Below, one piece after another: positions 34,549 through 42,638 of a DNA stretch of 64,000 nt; position 1 is the first letter of the stretch, and every line of letters starts with the position of its first letter. Both the position numbers and the translations under genes were made by a program. The notes beneath the pieces are model-generated. The model worked only from the letters and a program-made list of their open reading frames with translations, was not told where the DNA came from and searched no databases. Source of the stretch: Pseudomonadota bacterium (lineage in GTDB: Bacteria; Desulfobacterota; Desulfovibrionia; Desulfovibrionales; Desulfomicrobiaceae); the NCBI GenBank assembly GCA_023393525.1, contig JAEWKZ010000124.1, forward strand, positions 1 to 64,000, written 5' to 3'.

Positions 34549-35979
34549 ATGAAAGAACTGTTCCTGATCAAATGCATCGACCAGATTCACGACGGTCTGT
34601 GCAATGGACTGTCCCGCTTTTCCGGACCCAGCCGCGCAGCCCTCGTTTATGCCCCATACAGGACCAGCCCTCTTCGAATCTACGATCCCTGCGACCTTCT
34701 GCGCGGACACGAGCCACGTCTACGCGAGCTCTTTCTCAAGCATAAGAAATGGATGCAAAAGGCCGATACGGAAAACAAAGACGACGGAATCCTGGAAAAC
34801 CCGGAACTCGCGGGAATCATCGCCTTTGGCGGGCATTTCCGGAACATGTTCCACCAGACGTGGTTCAGCGAACACCATGTGGACATGTGTTCCACCGGTC
34901 CTACACAGCGCTGGCTGGAATACGCATGCAGGCTCCTTTCACAGGACTTGGGCACCAAAAGCGTAACGGATCTGGAAACCTCCGGCTACGTCTTGCAGAA
35001 TTTCGCCACCCACGCCGTGCGCGATCACATCGTCGACATGCGCAATCTGGGCGTCGGCCCGGACACGCGCCTGCGCATCTATCCCCTGCTCGATGCCGTG
35101 CTCAATATTTCAAAGACCCAGGAAGAGGGATACTGGCCGTTGGGAGACCTTATCTTCGTCGAACCATCGCAGGCGCACAGAATTCACTATCTGGCCACCT
35201 TCGGTGATTTTGAAAGACCGGCCATGAAGGATTTCAAACACATTCGCAAACTTTTGCAGGCGGTGGAAGGCAACAAGCACAAGCTGGTCAGCAACGGACA
35301 GAAAATCATCGGCATCGGCACCGGCAGGATGCCTGATTTTTCCGTAACCGTGGAGTTCAGGGGAAATCACGGATTCATACGAGTTCAGGACGAAACCATT
35401 TGCAGCTTCGCGGACGGCGGGTTCCACTCCACCACTCGGCGGCCCAACCTGGTCCAGCTGGAGGAAGTGCTTCTGGAACTCAATCTGGATTCAAGCAGGC
35501 TCTACACCATCATGAAAGTGGTCAGCACCCTGGTGCGCAGCGCGCAGGAGCGCAAACACGGATGCGCACTGGTGCTCGATTTCGGCAGCCCCCTGGCCAA
35601 CATTTCGGGACAGCACCTGGAAACGCCGCTTGATCTGAAACGTCACATGGACCTTGATCTGGCCACATCGCTGGCCAAAGTGGACGGCGCACTGCACATC
35701 GACATGATGTACCTCAAGCTCCACGCCTTCGCCTCCCTGCTCGACGGTCGGGCCGTGGCAGGGGAAAACCGGGCCCGGGGCGCACGCTACAACTCGGCTC
35801 TCAGATTCACGGCCGAACACGACCAGGTCATCCTCGTGGTGGTCAGTTCGGACCGCCCCATCTCCATCATCCAGCACGGCGCCGAACTCAAGGCCAAGTG
35901 CGACTGGATTCCGAGGTACCAGTGCCTCTCGGAGCCCGTGACCCTTGAGGAATGGATCGAGGAACCGAACCGCGCCTGA
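34549..35979 (+). CDS. DisA_N-like (diadenylate cyclase fold) protein, divergent
   Basis: A 476-residue cytosolic protein. The C-terminal part (about residues 300-465) looks like the DAC/DisA_N domain that makes c-di-AMP: KVDGALHIDMMYLK holds the DGA motif and GARYNSALRF corresponds to GTRHRAA, followed by VILVVVSSDRPISIIQHG. The RHR of active enzymes reads RYN. Residues 1-300 match nothing I know. There is no membrane segment, unlike CdaA. It may make another nucleotide, bind c-di-AMP or be a slow cyclase. It is divergent from the HsdR-N gene and converges on glnD with a 4 nt gap. Confidence 0.6.
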   Translation: MKELFLIKCIDQIHDGLCNGLSRFSGPSRAALVYAPYRTSPLRIYDPCDLLRGHEPRLRELFLKHKKWMQKADTENKDDGILENPELAGIIAFGGHFRNMFHQTWFSEHHVDMCSTGPTQRWLEYACRLLSQDLGTKSVTDLETSGYVLQNFATHAVRDHIVDMRNLGVGPDTRLRIYPLLDAVLNISKTQEEGYWPLGDLIFVEPSQAHRIHYLATFGDFERPAMKDFKHIRKLLQAVEGNKHKLVSNGQKIIGIGTGRMPDFSVTVEFRGNHGFIRVQDETICSFADGGFHSTTRRPNLVQLEEVLLELNLDSSRLYTIMKVVSTLVRSAQERKHGCALVLDFGSPLANISGQHLETPLDLKRHMDLDLATSLAKVDGALHIDMMYLKLHAFASLLDGRAVAGENRARGARYNSALRFTAEHDQVILVVVSSDRPISIIQHGAELKAKCDWIPRYQCLSEPVTLEEWIEEPNRA

Positions 35980-35983
35980 ACGG

Positions 35984-36676
35984 TCAGGCGTAGAGGCTGG
36001 AAATGAGGAGCGCGAGCGTGCGCTCCAGATTCCCGCGCTCCGACTCCGCAATCTTCTCCCCCCTTTCACGGATATGCAGGATGTCCACGGCCTTGTCTTT
36101 TTGCGTCGCGATCTTGGCGAAGACAAGATCGATGCCGAGCCTGAAAAGGCACAGGGAGACAGTGGCCAGCAGGCCGGGTACGTCCGGGGCCTGGATGGAA
36201 AGCACGGTGTGGAAATCCGAAACGCTGTTGTCCAGGCGCACGCGCACCAGCTCGCGGTCCAGGGCGAACACCTTCTTGAGCCGGGGAGCGACCTGCACGG
36301 GCAGATCGTCCAGGCCTTTCTCATCCTCGAAAAGTCGTTTCAGACGCGCTTCAAAGGCGAGCAACGTATGCTCCGCGTACAGCATGTCGAGAGGCTGCGT
36401 GACCCAGAACACGTCGACGACGGTCTTGTCGTCCCACACGCACAGTTCCGCGCCCAGGACAGACATCCCATGCTTGGCCAGGGCCGCGCAGACGCGGGCG
36501 AAAAGACCAGGGCGGTCCGTGGATATCAGGGTGGCGCGCAAGGAGCCTGAATGCGGCCTGTCCTCCCACGACAGATGGAATTGCTTCGCTTCGCCGCAGC
36601 AGCGGAAGGACTGCACCTGCTCGATGTGCTCGATAATGCGTCCGGGAGGGGTTTGCAGCAGGTACCTGGGCGGCAT
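35984..36676 (-). CDS. glnD: GlnD C-terminal part (tandem ACT domains), separate frame
   Basis: A 230-residue frame that encodes the ACT-ACT regulatory tail of GlnD. The N-terminal PPRYLLQTPPGRIIEHIEQV corresponds to the linker after the HD domain, then ACT1 (LISTDRPGLFARVCAALAKH) and ACT2 (IQAPDVPGLLATVSLCLFRL). These domains bind glutamine and switch between P-II uridylylation and deuridylylation. The ATG is 8 nt after the TGA of the main glnD frame and has no Shine-Dalgarno sequence; the two frames differ by -1. It could be made by translational coupling, by frameshifting, or be part of a broken gene. Confidence 0.85.
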   Translation of the reverse strand: MPPRYLLQTPPGRIIEHIEQVQSFRCCGEAKQFHLSWEDRPHSGSLRATLISTDRPGLFARVCAALAKHGMSVLGAELCVWDDKTVVDVFWVTQPLDMLYAEHTLLAFEARLKRLFEDEKGLDDLPVQVAPRLKKVFALDRELVRVRLDNSVSDFHTVLSIQAPDVPGLLATVSLCLFRLGIDLVFAKIATQKDKAVDILHIRERGEKIAESERGNLERTLALLISSLYA

Positions 36677-36681
36677 GACGG

Positions 36682-38481
36682 TCAGAAACGCTCAAACTCG
36701 CGGATTGAAAATTGCGCGGGCCGCCTGGAACGCAGAAAATCACGCACAGAGCTCAGCCTGTGGACTTCGTTGTCATCGGCCGAAGCGGAGTGTTCCAGAA
36801 CCCTGCGCGTCTTGAAGTAGGTTTCACGCAGCAGGTTTTCGATCCAGGGATTCCAGGCCTTGGGACCGGTGGCGACGCTGTCCGCCCAGGTCAGGAGGGT
36901 CAGACGGTCCAGGTGGAGAACCGAGCCTACGGCCTGGGCCAGGTTGAAAACGACGGACTCCTCACCGAGATCGCGGCGCGTGGCCGCGTGCACCAGCAGC
37001 AGGTGCTGCTCGATGAGCGCCGAACATTCCAGAACAAAGTCATCCCCGTATCCCAGGCGGCCAAGTATCCGCCGCGCAAGTCGGGCTCCGCAGGGGGCGT
37101 GGTCGCCATCGCCCTTGCCTATGTCGTGGAGCAGGGCGGCCCAGCGCACACAGGGGTCGTCATGCAGGGAAAAGAGAAAATCGCCGAGAAACTCGTGCCC
37201 GACATCGAAAGCGGCAAGGTTGCGCACCGTTTCCACAAGATGGGGCCCGACGGGCAGACGGTGGTAGGCGTCGAACTGAACCAGATGCTCGATGGCCGCG
37301 AATTCGGGCAGGAAAAGGCTCAGGAATCCGACTTCAAGCATCTGTTCCAGGGCCTCCCCGGCGACAGGGCCGCACAAAACCTCCTCAAAACGGTGAACGA
37401 CGGCCTGCTGCCAGTTATCTTGAGCCCCGAGAGCGTGGTATCGATCCTGGATGATGCGCCGGGCATGCCAGGAAACGGGAATGCCGGTCTGCGCGCTGTG
37501 TCGGAAAAGCTCCAGGATGTTGGCCGGGTCGGATACGAGAACGGAAAAATCGAGTCCCGTCCCATGAGCCTGGCCCGTTCCAGGTGAAACGGCAAGGGCC
37601 CGGGCATTGTCCAGACAAAGCCTGCTCATGAGCTGTATTTCGGTCATGGCCTCGTGCAGGAGCGAAAGAAAACGTTCCACCCCGTCCCTGTCGTCGGCAG
37701 GGCCAAAACCCAGAGCCTGCGCGATTTCAGGCTGCAATTCCAGATGCAGGACATCGTTCTTGCGCCTGGAGGTCCGGTGCAGGGCCACTCTGACCTGGCC
37801 CAGAAAGCGTCCGCTTTGAGCCAGGGCTTGCTGCTCGGAAGAGGAAAGAAAAGGATGGGATCCTCCCGCTGCGCGGTAGATGACGCCAAGCCACCGCGTG
37901 GTCTGCAGATCGCGCTGCCCTCCCCTGCCCTCCTTCAGATTGGGCGAAAGCAGATGCGGCGTTTCACCGTGCAGGCGATGGCGCTCTTCACGACGGGCGG
38001 CAAGCCAATCCACGAGGCGGGCCCGCGAAGGAACGACCAGACGCCTGGCGAACTCATCCCGGAATTCGGAATACGACTCGGCCGGCCCGTAAAGAAGCCG
38101 GGCATCAAGGTACGAGCACAGGACCTCGAAGTCCGTGGCGGCAAGCTCCAGGCTCTCGGAAACCGTGCGCACGCCATGACCGACTTCGAAGCCGCAGTCC
38201 CAAAGGGGCAGAAACAGGGCGTCGGCCAGGAGCTGCGGATCGGGGGCGGCCACTTCCGGAAGACAGAGACAAAGATCGACGTCGGAAAAAGGATACAGCT
38301 CGCCGCGCCCATAACCGCCAAGAGCCAGAATCAAGGTTCGCCCGTCAGCCGGCAAATGTCGCGCGCAGGTCCGACGGATCCAATCATCCATCAGGGCGGA
38401 AAACCATGCAGGCGTATGGCCCGGGTCGATACTCCCGTTACGGTAGAGATCCCGGGCCACACGCAAGGTTTCGATGCTCAT
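36682..38481 (-). CDS. glnD: GlnD N-terminal part (uridylyltransferase and HD domains)
   Basis: The start is ATG 38481 (599 residues). The nucleotidyltransferase site is intact (ILALGGYGRGELYPFSDVDL), followed by the GlnE-like helical domain (LKEGRGGQRDLQT) and the HD hydrolase (AALLHDIGKGDGDHAPCGA). The frame ends with REFERF at TGA 36682-36684, before the two ACT domains that normally complete the roughly 850-residue enzyme. GlnD uridylylates P-II when glutamine is low. It lies 25 nt behind a P-II gene that keeps the target tyrosine, in the operon amtB-glnK-glnD. Confidence 0.9.
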   Translation of the reverse strand: MSIETLRVARDLYRNGSIDPGHTPAWFSALMDDWIRRTCARHLPADGRTLILALGGYGRGELYPFSDVDLCLCLPEVAAPDPQLLADALFLPLWDCGFEVGHGVRTVSESLELAATDFEVLCSYLDARLLYGPAESYSEFRDEFARRLVVPSRARLVDWLAARREERHRLHGETPHLLSPNLKEGRGGQRDLQTTRWLGVIYRAAGGSHPFLSSSEQQALAQSGRFLGQVRVALHRTSRRKNDVLHLELQPEIAQALGFGPADDRDGVERFLSLLHEAMTEIQLMSRLCLDNARALAVSPGTGQAHGTGLDFSVLVSDPANILELFRHSAQTGIPVSWHARRIIQDRYHALGAQDNWQQAVVHRFEEVLCGPVAGEALEQMLEVGFLSLFLPEFAAIEHLVQFDAYHRLPVGPHLVETVRNLAAFDVGHEFLGDFLFSLHDDPCVRWAALLHDIGKGDGDHAPCGARLARRILGRLGYGDDFVLECSALIEQHLLLVHAATRRDLGEESVVFNLAQAVGSVLHLDRLTLLTWADSVATGPKAWNPWIENLLRETYFKTRRVLEHSASADDNEVHRLSSVRDFLRSRRPAQFSIREFERF

Positions 38482-38506
38482 TGCGAAACGGGGCGGCGGC
38501 CCGTTC

Positions 38507-38845
38507 TTACAGGGCGGACCCGCCGGACTCGCCGGTGCGGATGCGGATGGCGTTCTCGATGCTGGAGACGAATATCTTGCCATCGCCGATCTTCCCGGTC
38601 TTGGCCGCCTGCTGGATCGCCTCCAGGGCCTGGTCGAGCAGATCGTCGTCAATGACGATCTCGATTTTGACCTTGGACACGAAATCGACCTGATATTCGG
38701 CCCCGCGGTAGACCTCCTTGTGGCCGCGCTGGCGACCGAAACCGCGTACATCCGTGACCGTCATGCCTTGTATGCCCATGCCCGTCAGCGCTTCCTTGAT
38801 TTCGTCAAGCTTGTAGGGGCGGGTGATTATTTCCACTCGTTTCAT
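38507..38845 (-). CDS. glnK: Nitrogen regulatory P-II protein (with T-loop tyrosine)
   Basis: A 112-residue P-II trimer protein. The T-loop reads FGRQRGHKEVYRGAEYQVDF, with the uridylylation tyrosine of the RGAEY motif present, and the B-loop TGKIGDGKIFV is intact. It would bind ATP/ADP and 2-oxoglutarate and block the AmtB channel when nitrogen is plentiful. It is 24 nt downstream of amtB and upstream of glnD, so sensor and modifying enzyme share a transcript. Confidence 0.95.
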   Translation of the reverse strand: MKRVEIITRPYKLDEIKEALTGMGIQGMTVTDVRGFGRQRGHKEVYRGAEYQVDFVSKVKIEIVIDDDLLDQALEAIQQAAKTGKIGDGKIFVSSIENAIRIRTGESGGSAL

Positions 38846-38869
38846 GATTCCTCCTCGATGGTTGGCGAA

Positions 38870-40087
38870 TCAGGCCTGGTAGGCGGATTCGCTGTGAATG
38901 GCCACATCAAGCCCGGCCTCTTCCTCTTCGTCGGTGACGCGAATGGGCACAATGGCGTTCACGATCTTGAGCAAAGCATAGGAAACCAGGAAAGAAAAGG
39001 CGCAGGTGGCGACGACGGACACGAACTGAATCCAAAGCTGACCGGGATTGCCATAGAAAAGGCCGTTGAAGCCGGCGGGGTTGATAGCCTGGCTGGCGAA
39101 AAGGCCGGTGGCCAGCGCCCCCCAAATGCCGCCCACGCCGTGAATGCCGACCACATCGAGGCTGTCGTCGTAACCGAAGCGGGATTTGAGGCTCACGCCG
39201 AAATAGCACAGCACGCCGGCGCCAAGGCCGATGATCACGGAAGCCATGACGCCGACAAAACCTGCCGCCGGGGTGATGGCCACAAGACCGGCCACCGCGC
39301 CGGAGGCCGCGCCCAGGGTCGTGGGTTTGCCGTGGAACTTCCATTCCGCGAAAACCCAGGCGAGCATGGCCGTGGCCGCCGCGACATGCGTGGTGACGAA
39401 AGCGTTGCCTGCCAGCCCGTTCGCGGCCAGCGCGCTGCCGGCGTTGAAACCGAACCAGCCGAACCACAACAGCGCCGTGCCGATCATGGTCATGGGCAGG
39501 TTATGCGGTAAAAAGGAACGCTTGCCCCATCCCTTGCGCTTGCCGATGACCAGGGCCGCCGCCAGGGCCGCGCTGGCGGAGCTCATGTGCACCACCGCTC
39601 CGCCGGCAAAATCCATGGCGCCCATCTTGAACATCCAGCCGCCGCCCCAGACCCAGTGACACAACGGGGCATAAACGAAAGTGCACCACAACACGATAAA
39701 AATGAGAAACGCGGAAAACCGCATGCGCTCGGCGAAGGCGCCGGTGATCAGGGCCGGGGTGATGATGGCGAACATGCACTGAAAGACCATGAAGACCATG
39801 TGCGGCAGATTGGTGGCTATGGACTCGTGCGGCTCCATGCCCACTCCGGCCATGCCGATAAAATCAAGGCCGCCGATGAGTCCGTTCATGTCGGTCCCGA
39901 AGGACAGGGAATATCCCCAGAAAATCCAGACCAGGGTGATGACGCCAAGGGCCGCGAAACTCTGCATCATGGTGCCCAGGGCGTTTTTGGAACGGGTCAT
40001 GCCCGCGTAGAAGAGGGCCAGCCCGGGAGTCATGAACATGACCAGGGCGGCACAAACAATGATAAAAGCGGTATCTGTCGGATTCAC
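38870..40087 (-). CDS. amtB: Ammonium transporter AmtB (1)
   Basis: A 405-residue Amt/Rh channel from GTG 40087 behind GGAGG. About eleven membrane segments are visible. The pore twin histidines are present in GGAVVHMSSA and GIHGVGGIWG, with the FFAGM-like LFYAGMTRSKN of the outer vestibule. There is no obvious cleaved signal peptide. It is expressed from a consensus sigma-54 promoter 29 nt upstream and is followed by P-II and glnD genes. It scavenges ammonium at low concentration. Confidence 0.95.
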   Translation of the reverse strand: MNPTDTAFIIVCAALVMFMTPGLALFYAGMTRSKNALGTMMQSFAALGVITLVWIFWGYSLSFGTDMNGLIGGLDFIGMAGVGMEPHESIATNLPHMVFMVFQCMFAIITPALITGAFAERMRFSAFLIFIVLWCTFVYAPLCHWVWGGGWMFKMGAMDFAGGAVVHMSSASAALAAALVIGKRKGWGKRSFLPHNLPMTMIGTALLWFGWFGFNAGSALAANGLAGNAFVTTHVAAATAMLAWVFAEWKFHGKPTTLGAASGAVAGLVAITPAAGFVGVMASVIIGLGAGVLCYFGVSLKSRFGYDDSLDVVGIHGVGGIWGALATGLFASQAINPAGFNGLFYGNPGQLWIQFVSVVATCAFSFLVSYALLKIVNAIVPIRVTDEEEEAGLDVAIHSESAYQA

Positions 40088-40115
40088 AATGCACCTCCAT
40101 TTTTGTCGGGTATGA

Positions 40116-40130
40116 GCAAGGACGGTGCCA
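40116..40130 (-). promoter_or_regulatory. Sigma-54 promoter of amtB-glnK-glnD
   Basis: On the minus strand TGGCAC-CGTCC-TTGC is a perfect match to the sigma-54 consensus. The expected transcription start, about 12 nt after the GC, leaves a leader of roughly 17 nt that includes the GGAGG of amtB. Control by nitrogen status through an NtrC-type activator is expected. Confidence 0.85.
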
Positions 40131-40687
40131 CGAAAATAAAAATCATGAATTCAGCCTTTTAGCACAACCAAAAGCCTCACGGCCAATCCTTGCACTACAA
40201 TTTCGTACACGACAGGCCGAAAATTATCTTTTTTTGTAAAACCAAAAAAAGAAATGCCTGACAATTTCGGCTGAAAAAAACATATTTGTCCTCTCCTCCT
40301 TAAAAACGGGAGCGAGAAGACCTCAAAAAAATCCCTGCGACAAAAATCCCTGTATTCGAGACGGAATTTTCCATCTGAATGGCATTACCACTCCCAGATG
40401 AGTCCCGAAAAGCGCCCCGCAAGCATCCAGACCACTCTTTTGAGAGGCACAACAGCAAGACAAAATTGTAAATCAATGCAAATAACTAAAATTAAACACT
40501 GTTAGACTAAAATATCGACAATAGCCCGCTTGCTTCCTTCAAAATCAAAACCATGACACGTATTTAAACATAATTGTTAATTTAGCACCAAAAACGCGCG
40601 AATAATCAAATGAAAATTTAACAAATTAGGTACGAATTATACAACTACAACACTTAATACTGATTAAAAACGGGATGTTGACAACTT

Positions 40688-40703
40688 TGGCACCGCCTGT
40701 GCT
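40688..40703 (+). promoter_or_regulatory. Sigma-54 promoter of the second amt-glnK operon
   Basis: TGGCAC-CGCCT-GTGC keeps the GG and GC dinucleotides ten bases apart and differs from consensus by one base in the -12 box. It lies about 40 nt upstream of the second amt start, on the strand opposite to the promoter at 40116-40130. Confidence 0.8.
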
Positions 40704-40741
40704 CTGAGGGAGTATCAACACTCACCACCACGGAGGTCATC

Positions 40742-42124
40742 ATGTTCGAAGAGAAAAAACAAACAACCGCCCTGCTCAGACCAAAAGTCTGGGCTCTGAC
40801 CCTATTGCTCGCCACCCTTACCCCGGCCATGGCCTTTGCCGAAGGCGAAGCGTTGTCCCAGTCCAACGCGAACCTGTTGTGGACGTTGCTGGCAGCGATT
40901 CTGGTCATGTTCATGCAGCCCGGCTTCGCCCTGGTCGAAATGGGGTTCTCGCGGGCCAAAAACGCCGGCAACATTCTGATGAAAAACCTGATCGACTTCG
41001 GCGCGGGACAACCCGCATTTCTTCTGCTGGGTTTCGGCCTCATGTTCGGCCAGGACATCGGCGGGTTCATCGGCTCGTCCGGGTTCGCATTGGCCGGCGT
41101 CGATCCGACCAGCGACGCAGGGCTGTGGACGCTGACCTTCTGGTTCTTCCAGTCCGTTTTCGCGGCCACGGCAGCGACCATCATCTCCGGCGGCATCGCC
41201 GAGCGCACAAAATTTTCAGCCTACATCATCGTCAGCATCGTGGTCACGGCCGTCATCTACCCCATCTCCGGCCACTGGGCCTGGGGCTCCCTCTGGGGCG
41301 CTGGCGAGCTGGGCAAGGGCTGGCTTGAGAACATGGGCTTCATCGACTTCGCCGGCTCCACCGTGGTCCATTCCGTGGGCGGCTGGATGGCCCTGGCCGG
41401 AGCCCTGGTCATCGGCCCGCGCATAGGCAAGTACAGCCCCGACGGAAAGGCCAAGGCCATTCCCGGACACAACATCCCCATGGCGGGCCTTGGCGTCTTC
41501 ATCCTCTGGTTCGGCTGGTTCGGTTTCAACCCCGGCAGCACCACCGCCGTCAACGGCAGCATCGGCTACATCGCCGTCAACACCAGCCTGGCCGCCTGCA
41601 TGGGCGTGCTTGGCGCCATGATCTACGCCTGGATCAAGCACGGCAAGCCGGATACCTCCATGTCCTTGAACGGCGCCCTGGCGGGCCTGGTGGCCATCAC
41701 CGCCGGCTGTTACGAAGTCTCTCCCATGGGCTCTTTGGCCATCGGCTTCCTGGCGGGCATCCTGGTCGTCATCTCCCTTGAATTCATCGATCAGGTCCTC
41801 AAGATCGACGATCCGGTCGGCGCGTCCTCGGTGCACGGCGTCTGCGGCATGTTCGGAACCATCATGGTCGGTTTCTTCGCCGCTCCCGGCTATGGCTCGG
41901 CCACCGGCCTCTTCTACGGCGGCGGGGCCGAAATCCTGGTCACGCAGATCATCGGAGCCGCGGCGGTCTTCGCCTGGGCCTTCGGGGCCGGGCTTATCCT
42001 CTTCTACCTGCTCAAAGCGACCATCGGCGTGCGCGTCACCCAGGAAGAGGAACTCAAAGGCCTCGACATCACCGAACACGGCATGGAATCCTACAACGGT
42101 TTCCAGATCTTCACCAACGAATAA
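40742..42124 (+). CDS. Ammonium transporter (2), with signal peptide
   Basis: A 460-residue Amt family protein. An N-terminal signal-like segment (VWALTLLLATLTPAMAFAEG) precedes the eleven-segment channel; NILMKNLIDFGAGQPAF and FALVEMGFSRAKNA mark a subfamily distinct from the first AmtB. The twin histidines are in GSTVVHSVGGW and SSVHGVCGMFG. It ends with GLDITEHGMESYNGFQIF, a cytoplasmic tail typical of Amt proteins regulated by P-II. It is followed 13 nt later by a P-II gene. Confidence 0.95.
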   Translation: MFEEKKQTTALLRPKVWALTLLLATLTPAMAFAEGEALSQSNANLLWTLLAAILVMFMQPGFALVEMGFSRAKNAGNILMKNLIDFGAGQPAFLLLGFGLMFGQDIGGFIGSSGFALAGVDPTSDAGLWTLTFWFFQSVFAATAATIISGGIAERTKFSAYIIVSIVVTAVIYPISGHWAWGSLWGAGELGKGWLENMGFIDFAGSTVVHSVGGWMALAGALVIGPRIGKYSPDGKAKAIPGHNIPMAGLGVFILWFGWFGFNPGSTTAVNGSIGYIAVNTSLAACMGVLGAMIYAWIKHGKPDTSMSLNGALAGLVAITAGCYEVSPMGSLAIGFLAGILVVISLEFIDQVLKIDDPVGASSVHGVCGMFGTIMVGFFAAPGYGSATGLFYGGGAEILVTQIIGAAAVFAWAFGAGLILFYLLKATIGVRVTQEEELKGLDITEHGMESYNGFQIFTNE

Positions 42125-42137
42125 GAGGGGAAACGCC

Positions 42138-42479
42138 ATGAAACTCGTAATCGCATACATCCGGCCCGAGTGCCTGAACGCAGTCAAGCAAGAGCTGTAC
42201 GCCAAGAAAATCTACAACATGTCCGTGACCAACGTGCTCGGCAGCGGACGCCAGAAAGGATTCACGGAAACCTACCGCGGCGTGGTCATGGAAGTGAACC
42301 TGCTGAAAAAGGTACGTCTGGAGATCGGCGTAAACGACGATTTCGCGGAACAGGCCGTGGAGGCCATCAATGCGGGAGCACGGACAGGCAAAGAAGGCGA
42401 CGGCGTGATCTTCGTGCTGGAATGCGCCGCCGCCGTGCGCATCCGCACCCAGGAGACCGGGCCTGCGGCCATGGGCTAG
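42138..42479 (+). CDS. P-II family protein lacking the T-loop tyrosine
   Basis: A 113-residue P-II protein starting at ATG 42138. The fold is clear (KLVIAYIRPECLNAVKQEL, TGKEGDGVIFVLE). In the T-loop the RGAEY motif is replaced by RGVVMEVNLLKK, so the uridylylation tyrosine is gone. This P-II should respond only to nucleotides and 2-oxoglutarate, not to GlnD. It resembles P-II proteins paired with Amt in several Deltaproteobacteria. It ends the operon before a strong terminator. Confidence 0.92.
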   Translation: MKLVIAYIRPECLNAVKQELYAKKIYNMSVTNVLGSGRQKGFTETYRGVVMEVNLLKKVRLEIGVNDDFAEQAVEAINAGARTGKEGDGVIFVLECAAAVRIRTQETGPAAMG

Positions 42480-42515
42480 CGGGCCGCCCAAAAACGGCAA
42501 TCCGCCGCGTCACCG

Positions 42516-42570
42516 AAAAAAGCCAGACCGCTCATGCATGCGAGAATACACTGCGCGGCCTGGCTTTTTT
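42516..42570. terminator. Bidirectional terminator after the second P-II gene
   Basis: AAAAAAGCCAG at 42516-42526 pairs with CTGGCTTTTTT at 42560-42570, giving a stem flanked by A- and T-runs that can work on both strands. It lies between the P-II stop and the convergent radical SAM gene. Confidence 0.75.
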
Positions 42571-42638
42571 CGCGTCCTTGCATCTCACCACTCTTGAACG
42601 GTTTGCGAATTTCCGGGGGGCGCCGCCTCCCTTTTTTT

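Larger units (their letters stand above)
40088..40741. other. Divergent AT-rich regulatory region between two amt operons
   Basis: About 650 bases without a coding frame. It holds one sigma-54 promoter at each end, annotated separately. The central 500 bases are strikingly AT-rich with many A-tracts, which may help DNA bending between enhancer-bound activator and polymerase. I looked for the NtrC palindrome (TGCACC-N5-GGTGCA) and did not find a convincing copy. Confidence 0.5.

Noticed and set aside
37576..37591. Fifth parS-like sequence (CGTTCCAGGTGAAACG) inside glnD
   Set aside because: It matches only 12 of 16 positions, lies on the far side of parB about 7 kb from the cluster, and follows ordinary codons of glnD; chance is a good explanation.
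42139..42479. Missing T-loop tyrosine as a sign of a broken P-II gene
   Set aside because: All other P-II elements are intact and the operon context is normal, so this is a variant P-II and not a pseudogene.
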